In this document: positions 33,934 through 44,870 of the stretch, one piece after another | Position numbering within the stretch: position 1 is the stretch's first letter | Layout of the letters: each line of letters begins with the position of its first letter | DNA from: Achatina immaculata | Lineage: Eukaryota > Mollusca > Gastropoda > Stylommatophora > Achatinidae | Assembly: GCA_009760885.1 (NCBI GenBank) | Contig: CM019713.1 | Location: 5,586,996-5,650,995, forward strand | Direction: 5' to 3' | Length of the DNA stretch: 64,000 nt | Position numbers and translations under genes: made by a program | The notes under the pieces: model-generated | Databases searched by the model: none | What the model saw: the letters and a program-made list of their open reading frames with translations, nothing else | What the model was told of the DNA's origin: nothing

Positions 33934-35259
33934 ATGGCCAAAGAATCTGCATTAAAAACTCACATACCTAACTGGGTCATGCACATAAGTTGTATATTTA
34001 AGGAAACACATTTTTTTTTTTTTCAACTATAAAAACAGTACACCAATAATTATTATAAACTGAAAATGATGAAAATGCAAGATGAAAAGAAGACTCAAAA
34101 TTTCAAGCAAAAATATTTGTGATATAACAAACTCCTACCCAATGAAGTCAAATGCACAAGTACATAAAACAGGCAAAAACAAAAACAAAAAAACCCAAAA
34201 AACTAAAAGATTAACAACTGACAAGAAAATAACCCATTTTAAAACCTCCACTTAATCTTGGGAGAAACTCAGCGAGAAAACCCCCAAGAAAAAAAAAAAA
34301 TGTACAAATGATAAAGCCCCTTAAGGCAGCTGGATGTAGACTTGAGCAACATTCTGCCAAAGTCTGTGATGCTGTTGATGTTTCACTGCATCAGTTTCTG
34401 CCTGCTTCTTCACCCCACTGGTTTAAGAAGTAAAGGAAGCATGCTGGGCGGGCAACAACCAGTTCTCCCTGTCACTCTCCAAGTTCACAAGTCATTTGTT
34501 TTGCTTCAAAATTTAATAGATTTAATAGCTATAACAAAAAAAAAAACAATGCAAGAGGCAAATGAAAAATGTAAGAGGCAGATGAACATCACACACATAT
34601 TACACTAGTTTACACAGACTAATTGTAACATCTCAAAGACAAGACGCTGGACTTTGTGAATCACATAACCTCACTGAAAGTTCACAAAGGAGACCCACTT
34701 CACTAAACAGATGCTTGAAGTTACAAATAACTCATTTCACATCTCTCTGGACCTTTAGGTGCCCAAGACACATGGGGCTTCCGTAAGAGTTTCCCACAAA
34801 CGCCTGTCCTGTGCCTTTTTTTTTCCCCCCCCCCCCCTCTTTTGCCCAGGTGAGCCTTCTACTGCTCAACATCCTCTCTGCTGTTCTTCTCCATGTCTCC
34901 TTTAGTCTGCCCTTACTCCTGTTTTCTTGTAGTGTCTATTTCAGTGCAGTTTTTGGTAATGAGTTACCAGTCAAATGGAGCACATGCCCCAGCCATCACC
35001 AATTTTACATGAATGACATTAAACCTATAAATTGCAGATTTCACTGAAAATGTATGTAAGATATGGAATAAATGCGTCTTAGTAAAATACACTATATATA
35101 TATATATATCACTGAAAAGACGGTTCACTTCTGAATAACACTAACCCACTGAAAAAAAAAACCCAAAAAAACTCACTGCAATTTGTCAATTACCTCTGCT
35201 TTTAGACATAAATGAAGAAGCACCTGTGATACAAATAATTTATAAACAGTAAGTAATAA
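33934..35259. repeat. 1.33-kb tandem duplication, copy 1
   Basis: Starts ATGGCCAAAGAATCTGCATT; repeated at 35260 with offset 1326. It holds a minus-strand LINE-C fragment, a poly(C) tract (34828-34837) and a (TA)n run near 35095. Confidence 0.93.
34745..34995 (-). mobile_element. LINE 3' end, family C (in duplication copy 1)
   Basis: Reverse complement of the family C tail (GCTCACCTGGGCAAAAG core; GGTGCCCAAGACACATGGGG end). The open frame on the + strand (SFAQVSLLLLNILSAVLLH) is its antisense shadow. Confidence 0.65.
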
Positions 35260-36583
35260 ATGGCCAAAGAATCTGCATTAAAAACTCACATACCTAACTG
35301 GGTCATGCACATAAGTTGTATATTTAAGGAAACACATTTTTTTTTTTTTCAACTATAAAAACAGTACACCAATAATTATTATAAACTGAAAATGATGAAA
35401 ATGCAAGATGAAAAGAAGACTCAAAATTTCAAGCAAAAATATTTGTGATATAACAAACTCCTACCCAATGAAGTCAAATGCACAAGTACATAAAACAGGC
35501 AAAAACAAAAACAAAAAAACCCAAAAAACTAAAAGATTAACAACTGACAAGAAAATAACCCATTTTAAAACCTCCACTTAATCTTGGGAGAAACTCAGCG
35601 AGAAAACCCCCAAGAAAAAAAAAAATGTACAAATGATAAAGCCCCTTAAGGCAGCTGGATGTAGACTTGAGCAACATTCTGCCAAAGTCTGTGATGCTGT
35701 TGATGTTTCACTGCATCACTTTTTGCCTGCTTCCTCATCCCCATTGGTTTAAGAAGTAAAGGAAGCATGCTGGGTGGGCAACAACCAGTTCTCCCTGTCA
35801 CTCTCCAAGTTCACAAGTCATTTGTTTTGCTTCAAAATTTAATAGATTTAATAGGTATAACACAAAAAAAAACAATGCAAGAGGCAAATGAAAAATGTAA
35901 GAGGCAGATGAACATCACACACATATTACACTAGTTTACACAGACTAATTGTAACATCTCAAAGACAAGACGCTGGACTTTGTGAATCACATAACCTCAC
36001 TGAAAGTTCACAAAGGAGACCCACTTCACTAAACAGATGCTTGAAGTTACAAATAACTCATTTCACATCTCTCTGGACCTTTAGGTGCCCAAGACACATG
36101 GGGCTTCCGTAAGAGTTTCCCACAAACGCCTGTCCTGTGCCTTTTTTTTTCCCCCCCCCTCTTTTGCCCAGGTGAGCCTTCTACTGCTCAACATCCTCTC
36201 TGCTGTTCTTCTCCATGTCTCCTTTAGTCTGCCCTTAATCCTGTTTTCTTGTAGTGTCTATTTCAGTGCAGTTTTTGGCAACGAGTTACCAGTCAAATGG
36301 AGCACATGCCCCAGCCATCACCAATTTTACATGAATGACATTAAACCTATAAATTGCAGATTTCACTGAAAATGTATGTAAGATATGGAATAAATGCGTC
36401 TTAGTAAAATACACTATATATATATATATATATCACTGAAAAGACGGTTCACTTCTGAATAACACTAACCCACTGAAAAAAAAAACCAAAAAAACTCACT
36501 GCAATTTGTCAATTACCTCTGCTTTTAGACATAAATGAAGAAGCACCTGTGATACAAATAATTTATAAACAGTAAGTAATAAA
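35260..36583. repeat. 1.33-kb tandem duplication, copy 2
   Basis: Differs from copy 1 at several single bases (for example CATCAGTTTCTGCC/CATCACTTTTTGCC) and in poly(C), poly(A) and (TA)n lengths. It looks a little older than the 1.95-kb duplication. Confidence 0.93.
36070..36320 (-). mobile_element. LINE 3' end, family C (in duplication copy 2)
   Basis: Duplicate of the fragment at 34745-34995, with a shorter poly(C). Confidence 0.65.
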
Positions 36584-36905
36584 TGGCAAGAAATAGTGAA
36601 TAATCTATTCACAATTTTTACCTGAACTTATAACTGAAATACACATTTACTAAAATTTAGACAAATTCAAAGAGTCCATTACACAAAAGTTGAACATTGC
36701 CAGTGGGCTGTTTGAGACAGCAGTCAGCAACTCACAGTTCACTGCTTGTATCAGAGCTAACAAGCCACAGATGGCCAAAATTTGTTTTTACATGATCTTA
36801 AGATCATTTGTAACAAAACTAGGAACAGCTTTACTGATTAATAAGCACACAATATTGCATGCTTGTTAATTAACTATTTCATTCCCCAAAAAAACAGCAC
36901 TGTGG

Positions 36906-37664
36906 GCTGGCAGATTTTGCATGTCTATGTGAATCAGTGCTCAGGGTTGGCAGATCTTGCATGTCTATGTGAATCAGTGCTCAGGGTTAGCAGATCTTGC
37001 ATGTCTATGTGAATCAGTGCTCAGGGCTAGCAGATCTTGCAAGTCTATGTCAATCAGTGCTCAGGGTTGGCAGATCTTGCAAGTCTATGTCAATCAGTGC
37101 TCAGGGTTGGCAGATCTTGCAAGTCTATGTCAATCAGTGCTCAGGGTTGGCAGATCTTGCATGTCTATGTGAATCAGTGCTCAGTGTTGGCAGATCTTGC
37201 ATGTTTATGTGAATCAGTGCTCAGGGTTGGCAGATCTTGCATGTCTATGTGAATCAGTGCTCAGGGTTGGCAGATCTTGCATGTCTATGTGAATCAGTGC
37301 TCAGGGTTGGCAGATCTTGCATGTCTATGTGAATCAGTGCTCAGGGTTGGCAGATCTTGCATGTCTATGTGAATCAGTGCTCAGGGTTGGCAGATCTTGC
37401 ATGTCTATGTGAATCAGTGCTCAGGGTTGGCAGATCTTGCATGTCTATGTAAATCAGTGCTCAGGGTTGGCAGATCTTGCATGTCTGTGTGAATCAGTGC
37501 TCAGGGTTAGCAGATCTTGCATGTCTATGCGAATCAGTGCTCAGGGTTGGCAGATCTTGCATGTCTATGTGAATCAGTGCTCAGGGTTAGCAGATCTTGC
37601 ATGTCTATGCGAATCAGTGCTCAGGGCTGGCAGATCTTGCATATCTATATGAATCAGTGCTCAG
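36906..37664. repeat. 40-bp minisatellite, about 19 copies
   Basis: The unit is ATGTCTATGTGAATCAGTGC followed by TCAGGGTTGGCAGATCTTGC. Very uniform; variants (GTCAATC, GGTTAGC) are clustered. Since 40 is not divisible by three, the three frames rotate and give overlapping false ORFs. Confidence 0.95.
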
Positions 37665-37964
37665 AACAATATTCAGGCAAAGTAAATAAAAAAAAAAAGT
37701 AGCGTATTTACAACCTGACCTACATTTTAAAAATTACAGAGTAACCTCTTTCCGGTTTATTTCTATCAAAATTTCTCATTAAAAATCTCTCTAGCAGAGA
37801 ATGGAAATTAATTCAGGAGTGATCGAGTTAATAAAGCTGTTCCTACTTTTGTTTCAACACTCCTAACATTTTCTTTTCACATCTTTACTGCAGTGACTTT
37901 GTGTGTCATTTGTATGCTTAGTTCTATATACAATCACATGCTTACCAAATTATTATCTTATATC

Positions 37965-38166
37965 TTATATCCTTCCCGTGCAGTTAGACGTCACATAGGG
38001 CTCGCAAAGTAGTTCGCCAATTTTTCCTGTCTTCGGCGAGTCTTTCAACCTCATCAAAGGATGTTATGCCTGTTAACTTGGCCTCTCTTAATAATGTCCT
38101 CTTTAGAGTTTCACGCGGTCTGCCCCTTTTTCTTCGGCTTGTTGTGTTCCACTTGATAGCTGACAA
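37965..38166 (-). mobile_element. LINE family A 3' end
   Basis: Encodes [19 protein letters not shown], then SFDEVERLAEDRKNWRTTLR, ALCDV and a stop, then a tail of GGAAGGATATAAGATATAAG. The most intact copy of this C-terminus in the window. Confidence 0.8.
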
Positions 38167-38685
38167 CTAATTTAAAAAAAAAAAAAAGCTATTAATGTGC
38201 CGCTTCTATAAGGTGCCCTTGGCACCAGATGGGCAGTCTGGCTGAATGAACAAGGAAATGAAACAGGAAGGCTAACTCACTCCTAAAAATATGCCACGCC
38301 AAAGTGATAGACTGAAAGGCACAAATATCACAGCCTACCTGCAAACTGTCACACGGTGCAACTATCAGCTTTTAAAATGCAAATACAGAACATCATTAAA
38401 ATATAAGAAACATACAGAACATATATAAGCTTTTTTCAGGCTTATGCACTTCAGTTCTCATCAGACAATGCACTGAAAAAAAATCACATGAGTTGTGAGC
38501 ACCAAAAAACTGTGAGGAAAAAAAATCTAAAGCAGATGAAGTGAATATGGTAATCACTTGCTTACCAAACTAATGTGAACTCTACAAAAAATCACACCTA
38601 GGAACCAATTCTTTCAAAAAGATTTCTGGTACTATCGAGAACATTAGTACATCATTTCGTAAACAGTAATGTCAAGTGAAGACAT
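38167..38685. other. Intergenic, nothing recognised
   Basis: AT-rich sequence. Confidence 0.4.
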
Positions 38686-39852
38686 TACAGAATAATGAGG
38701 TGTTGTCTTTCAATTACTTACACTAGATATATTACAGGATAATGAGGTGTTGTCTTTCAATTACTAACACTAGATATATTACAGGATAATGAGGTGTTGT
38801 CTTTCAATTACTTACACTAGATATATTACAGGATAATGAGGTGTTGTCTTTCAATCACTAACACTAGACATATTACAGGATAATGAGGTGCTGTCTTTCA
38901 ATCGCTAACACTAGATATATTACAGAATAATGAGGTGCTGTCTTTCAATTGCTAACACTAGATATATTACAGAATAATGAGGTGCTGTCTTTCAATTACT
39001 AACATTAGATATATTACAGAATAATGAAGTGCTGTCTTTCAATTACTAACACTAGATATATTACAGAATAATGAGGTGCTGTCTTTCAATTACTAACACT
39101 AGATATATTACAGGATAATGAGGTGCTGTCTTTCAATCACTAACACTAGATATATTACAGAATAATGAGGTGTTGTCTTTCAATTACTAACACTAGATAT
39201 TACAGAATAATGAGGTGTTGTCTTTCAATCGCTAACACTAGATATATTACAGAATAATGAGGTGTTGTCTTTCAATTACTTACACTAGATATATTACAGG
39301 ATAATGAGGTGTTGTCTTTCAATCACTAACACTAGACATATTACAGGATAATGAGGTGCTGTCTTTCAATCGCTAACACTAGATATATTACAGAATAATG
39401 AGGTGCTGTCTTTCAATTGCTAACACTAGATATATTACAGAATAATGAGGTGCTGTCTTTCAATTACTAACATTAGATATATTACAGAATAATGAAGTGC
39501 TGTCTTTCAATTACTAACACTAGATATATTACAGAATAATGAGGTGCTGTCTTTCAATTACTAACACTAGATATATTACAGGATAATGAGGTGCTGTCTT
39601 TCAATCACTAACACTAGATATATTACAGAATAATGAGGTGTTGTCTTTCAATTACTAACACTAGATATATTACAGAATAATGAGGTGTTGTCTTTCAATC
39701 GCTAACACTAGATATATTACAGAATAATGAGGTGCTGTCTTTCAATTACTAACACTAGATATATTACAGGATAATGAGGTGTTGTCTTTCAATCACTAAC
39801 ACTAGAGACAATACAGAATAATGAGGTGCTGTCTTTCAATGACCTAACACTA
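38686..39852. repeat. 47-bp minisatellite, about 25 copies, with 468-bp higher-order duplication
   Basis: The unit is TATTACAGAATAATGAGGTG followed by TTGTCTTTCAATTACTAACA and CTAGATA. The ordered series of variants from about 38823 recurs from about 39291; the rare AACATTAGAT variant occurs at 39001 and 39469. One unit near 39200 lacks two bases, which gives 468 rather than 470. Confidence 0.95.
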
Positions 39853-40134
39853 GATGAGATAGATATAATCTAAATGGGTTTTTTTTTTCATGCATAATCA
39901 AATCAGTAAAAAAAAAAACTGCTTAACACAAAGAAACAAAATTAAATCAGTAAACTGTTTAACAAAAGGTTTCTTATCCTCACTTTTTTTAACATACAAT
40001 TTTCACCCAATACCACCACTCTAGAAAATTTTTTTTTTTTTAACACACAATTTCAATTATTTCAATTATTATTTCAATTATTCAATATTTATTAATTATT
40101 ATATAATTCAATTATTATTTCAATTATTTCTGAT

Positions 40135-40260
40135 TTCCCTTCACTTCAGAAAGTTTTTTTTTTACACACAATTTCCCCTCACTTCAGAAAGGTTTTTTTT
40201 TTTACACATAATTTCCCCTCACTTCAGAAAAAGTTTTTTTTTTACACACAATTTCCTCTC
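40135..40260. repeat. About 40-bp repeat, 3-4 copies
   Basis: CTTCAGAAAG, poly(T), ACACACAATTTCCCCTCA recurs. Confidence 0.8.
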
Positions 40261-40457
40261 ACCTGAGGTCACCAGAACCGAACCCCATCATAAACCGTGG
40301 ATCGTCTTTATAAGTAAACTTAACTAAACTGCCATATTTTAAAAAAATTATTTCTGATGTGACAGAAATTTGAAAAGAGAAAAGAATCATCCCAGAAAAC
40401 TCAAATGAATGACCTTCCATATTTATGTCACCGGCTCTGAGGTGGTACACCACATTA

Positions 40458-40572
40458 CCCCACTGATACTGAGGTCCCACATAACTGATACTGAGGTCCC
40501 ACACGTAAATGATACTGAGGTCCCACACATAACTGATACTGAGGTCCCACACGTAACTGATACTGAGCTCCC
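40458..40572. repeat. 24-bp repeat, 5 copies
   Basis: The unit is ACTGATACTGAGGTCCCACA followed by TA/CGTA. Confidence 0.85.
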
Positions 40573-40839
40573 ACATCACATTACTGTACAGAATTTGACA
40601 TATGACATCTGCTCACTATGAAACATCACTGAACACATCATCACCACACAACAGCCTCTGACAAATGGAACAGTCAATTATTAACAACTTAATGCCCTCA
40701 ACCCTGGGTGACTTTGTCACCAGTGAAACAATCATTCACTTATGGATCTTGAGTACAAATCATGTGTGCTTTATGGAAAATAGGACATAAACACTGAAGG
40801 TAAGAACCTAACAAACAAAGAAATAAAAGCTAACAAAGA

Positions 40840-41205
40840 TATGCGTTTAAACAGCTAATACTGACAGTAAATGCTGCATTTAAACAGCTAATACTGGCAG
40901 TAAATGCTGCATTTAAACAGCTAATACTAACCATAAATGCTGCATTTAAACAGCTAATACTAACCATAAATGCTGCATTTAAACAGCTAATACTAACCAT
41001 AAATGCTGCATTTAAACAGCTAATACTGGCAGTAAATGCTGCATTTAAACAGCTAATACTGGCAGTAAATGGTGCATTTAAACAGCTAATACTAACCATA
41101 AATGCTGCATTTAAACAGCTAATACTGACCATAAATGCTGCATTTAAACAGCTAATACTAACCATAAATGCTGCATTTAAACAGCTAATACTGACAGTAA
41201 AAGCA
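40840..41205. repeat. 33-bp minisatellite, 11 copies
   Basis: The unit is TAAACAGCTAATACTGACAG followed by TAAATGCTGCATT. Eleven-codon units give a false minus-strand frame (MVSISCLNAAF repeats). Confidence 0.93.
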
Positions 41206-42989
41206 CAAGTTAAAAAGCTAGCAAAGACACACAATGAAATTAAGGAAAAAAAAGGCTAACAAAGACATAAACAAAGAAGATAAAAAGCTAAAAAAAAAAC
41301 TGACAGCAAAAAGCTAACAAACAGAGACGTAAACATTGACAGTAAAATGCTAACAAGCACCAAAAAAAAAGAAGAATAAATCTGAATGTTGTTTTTTTTT
41401 CAAAACTTTTAAACAATGACAACACGTGAAAAGCTTACACACAACAGCTGATAATACTCTGGATAAAATCCAGCAAAACTAATGGCAAAAAAAAAAATAA
41501 TAATCTTTAAAAAAAAACCCCATAAGACAAAAAGCAGCTGGTGTTGGAGAAAAATGAGTGAAACAACAACAAAAAAAAAAGTTTAGTGACAGTTCATGAT
41601 GACTTGAAAACATCTACTGATGATTCTGATGTTTTTAAAAACTGATCTCTCTGGTACTGTAAAGTTTTCTGTTTTGCAAAAGAAAAAATAAAAAATATAT
41701 ATATATATTAAATGAGTATATGCTAGATAGCACTCGACAATGAACATAAAAATAACTAGAAAATATATCACTGGCTGACAGATACAGCACTCATCGATGA
41801 ACATAAACAGCTACACAACAGATACTGAGGAATAATAACAGCTGGCGAGCACAATGTCTAGTAATGATTTACAAACAAAAAAAAATACCTGAAATAATAT
41901 AACATGTTCACAATATAGTAATATTATAACAGATCAGCAGTGACAGGAGAAACTGACAGAACGTAAAACACCTAGCAGCATGTTCTCAAGTTCTTTATCC
42001 TTATGTAAAGAACAAAACATAGACAACCTTCTCAGTTACAATGTTCACATCTATAATCAGCTCTAAACCATCACATACAATTTAGGAAACTGAAAAGTAA
42101 CGTCATCCTCTATTACTTTAGAGCAAGAAAACAAAGAGAAGGAAACCATTTTTTTTGTCAAGGAAACCTTTGGTTTCCCCTGCATCAAGAAAAGCCAGAA
42201 TTCTCGTAATGAAAAACAAGTTCCATAAATTAGAATACAACATACAGTTTTATATTTGGAAAAACAAAATACCAGTACCATAATTTGAAAATAACAAGTA
42301 ATTCTAGAATACAGAATTAGTGTAAATGCCAAGTACCATAATTGGCAGGAATACTATTATCGAAAAAAAGAAATAACATCTATGCATGAAATATAACAAA
42401 CACGAAACAATCAGCTTTTCACAACAAATAACAGTAACAGGTGTATAATAAAATAACCACCACTCTTACCATAAATACAATAACCTGGCACTCCTATAAA
42501 AGGATGAAAAAGAACTCGTGTACTCAAATATACCAGTACTCCAATAACCAAAAAATACATACTGCGCAAATGTAATGAGATTACAGATATCATTTTTAAA
42601 CAGTTTAAAATAAGTAAATAAATTTACTGATATTTTTCAGTCAGCAAAACAAGGCACTGATCTTAACAGCTGGGAAAGCAGTTAATATTTGCAAGTTAAT
42701 AACAAAAAAAAACAGCTATTTTTTCTACTGGAAAAAAAAAACAAAACAAAAAACAAACCAGCAATGCCGCAATAATATGACAAAGTACTACACCAACACT
42801 TTTTCTACAAAATAAAAGCTAACTTGGTGACATAAAGAAACCCTGCAGACAACATTGTGTATAAACTAGCAAAAAAGTAATAACAACTCTATTAATTAAT
42901 GAGCACACAGTTGTGACATTTCAGTGCGAACATTAATCATACAAAAAAAACACACAGGAAAAGAAATAGAGATGGAAGATAAAATATGA
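41206..42989. other. Intergenic, A-rich
   Basis: Continues with spaced AAAAGCTAACAA motifs to about 41360, then AT-rich DNA with no recognised content. Confidence 0.4.
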
Positions 42990-43326
42990 ATTCACATGAA
43001 TGCTATGTAAAAAGTAAGAATGGAAAAAAATAGAATAAATAAAGTAAATGGAAATCTTAGCTGTGGCTTGTAAGAGGTTGTTTCCAGAAATGCGCACAGT
43101 GGAGTGTTGAGAATGTTTAGATGGAGACTTGTAATGAGTGCTAGGTGGCTTCTGTCATCGGTGAGACATTGTTTGATGGTTGTTACCAGAAAATCAGATT
43201 TGCCTCTGTGGCTGGAACCAATGAAATGATTAGGGACCGGTTTCGAAGCATGCTGGGTGATACCATACAGATGTTTCTGCATGCATTCACCTAATCTGAG
43301 ATGTTTCACCAATATAAGTTATCCAG
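42990..43326 (-). mobile_element. Penelope-like element, C-terminal part after YIG
   Basis: Minus strand from the insertion point: WITYIGETSQIR, then after a frame break CMQKHLYGITQHASKPVPNH, SDFLVTTIKQCL and LNILNTPLCAFLETT. YIGETS is the second half of a GIY-YIG nuclease motif, and the order (HLYGI, PVxxHF, LNT) fits the end of Penelope-like proteins. It continues the piece at 44557-44870. Confidence 0.7.
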
Positions 43327-43336
43327 CATCTTTTGC

Positions 43337-44546
43337 CTTGTGGGTAGGTCAGGGAGTACAAAGGCTAGCAGAGTCTGTACACAAACCGACAGAAGGCAAT
43401 GGGAAACCACTGTTGTAGTTCCCAAGAATAGTTATGCTTGAACAGAATAACCGATTCATCATGAACGACGTTAATGGATGTTCCTCTAGAACAGCCTCGT
43501 CCAGTACGGCAGCTCACGAGCCACAGGTGAGGCCAGATCGTCATCAAGCTACTGGAGGCAAAAGTAACAAGTTCAAAATAGCAACATGGAATGTTAGAAC
43601 TCTGTTCCAGACTAGAAAATCAGAGAATGTAAAAACAGAAATGGAACGGATGAAGATTAACATATTAGGAATGAGTGAAGTTAGATGGACAGGTGCAGGG
43701 AAGATAAACTCTGATAAATCTACAATACAATATTCAGGAGGTGAGAAACATGGAGTGGGTATAATATCTGATGAGCAAACAGCAAGGACAGTTGTGGGAT
43801 ATTTGAACTTCTCGGACCTAGTCCTAGTGGCCAAACTGAAAGGACGACCAATAAACATAAATATTATAGTGGCCAAACTGAAAGGACGACCAATAAACAT
43901 AAATATTATACAAGTGTACGCTCCAACAGCTGACAGTTCTGAAGAAGATGTACAGCTATTTTAATGAAGTAATAACTTCAGATGGGAAATACAAAAACAG
44001 AAATTAAGAACAGAATAGGCCAAACAAAGACTGCAGACAAAGATTTCAGAGAATGAGAAACATATTATGCAACACATCTTTATCAATGAATGTTAGAAAA
44101 CGAGTCCTAAAATGCTATATAGAACCTATCTTGTTATATTGAAGTGAATCATGGACAATAGGCAGAATTGCACAAAAGTCATTGGAAGCAGCAGAAATGT
44201 GGTTTATTAGAAGAATGTTGCAAATCCCCTGGACAGCAAAAATAACTAATGAAGAATGTATGAGAAGAGCTGGAGAGATAAAAAATCTTGTCAAAAAGAT
44301 AAGAGAGAGACAATGTACTTTCATAGGACATGCAATGAGAAGAGGGGGCATTGAAAATATTATAACAACAGGAAAAATATAAGGAAGAAGATCAAGAGGA
44401 AGAACAAGAGAAATGATACTGGACAGTCTGATGAGATGGTGTGAGAGGAGATCACTAACTGAGCTGATGGCCTGCATGAAGGATCGTGTACTCTGGAGAA
44501 GCATAACAGTCAACACCAGTCGGCATGCCACCTGATGATGCTGATA
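43337..44546 (+). mobile_element. RTE/BovB-like LINE, internally deleted, nested in the Penelope-like element
   Basis: Starts with a 5' region containing GGCAATGGGAAACCACTG, then the endonuclease N-terminus (KIATWNVRTLFQTRKSENVK, ILGMSEVRWTGAG, YSGGEKHGVGI, INIIQVYAPTADSSEEDVQLF). It jumps near 43960 to the C-terminal region (ITSDGKYKTEIKNRI, AEMWFIRRMLQIPWTAK, FIGHAMRRGG, RSRGRTREMILDSLMRW). The reverse transcriptase core is missing. The tail is TGATGATGCTGATA. Flanked by a 10-bp duplication, CATCTTTTGC at 43327 and CATCCTTTGC at 44547. Confidence 0.85.
43827..43910 (+). repeat. 42-bp tandem duplication inside LINE endonuclease frame
   Basis: GTGGCCAAACTGAAAGGACG and the next 22 bases occur twice exactly, duplicating 14 residues (VAKLKGRPININII) without breaking the frame. 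Confidence 0.95.
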
Positions 44547-44556
44547 CATCCTTTGC

Positions 44557-44870
44557 ATATGATGGCATATATCACATTATGGGACCTGCATATGAATCCC
44601 TCATGGAGAGTGAGGATGGTTCTGGGAAAGGTGATCACTTTTATTTCCCAGACTACAAAGGCAGATAACACAGCGAGGGTGGTTACATTTTCTAGTGCCA
44701 ACACATGCAAGATTTTGCTTTAGGTGGCTGTGGATGAGGATGTCCTTAAGGTTTGGTTCCCATTTGTATGCTAAAAGGGGTAGATCAGAGAAGATGTTGC
44801 AAGTATTGGGGTCAAGTTGGATTAGTCGCAGATGGTGATAAAGAATATTTCTTAAAATTTTCTACATTAA
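44557..44870 (-). mobile_element. Penelope-like element, linker and GIY part
   Basis: Minus strand: LIQLDPNTCNIFSDLPLLAY, KWEPNLKDILIHSHLKQN, GTRKCNHPRCVICL (zinc-finger-like Cys spacing), then in another frame GFICRSHNVIYAIICKGC, where NVIYAIICKGC is the GIY-side strand. The reverse transcriptase part upstream is not recognisable. Confidence 0.7.

Noticed and set aside
34811..36369. Pair of similar + strand frames (SFAQVSLLLLNILSAV)
   Set aside because: Antisense of a LINE family C tail, doubled by the 1.33-kb tandem duplication; not paralogous genes.
36906..39852. CRISPR-like regular arrays
   Set aside because: Repeats are head-to-tail with no unique spacers, the genome is clearly eukaryotic, and there are no cas genes. 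They are minisatellites.
44115..44558. 147-codon minus-strand frame
   Set aside because: Antisense shadow of the RTE-like LINE C-terminal region.
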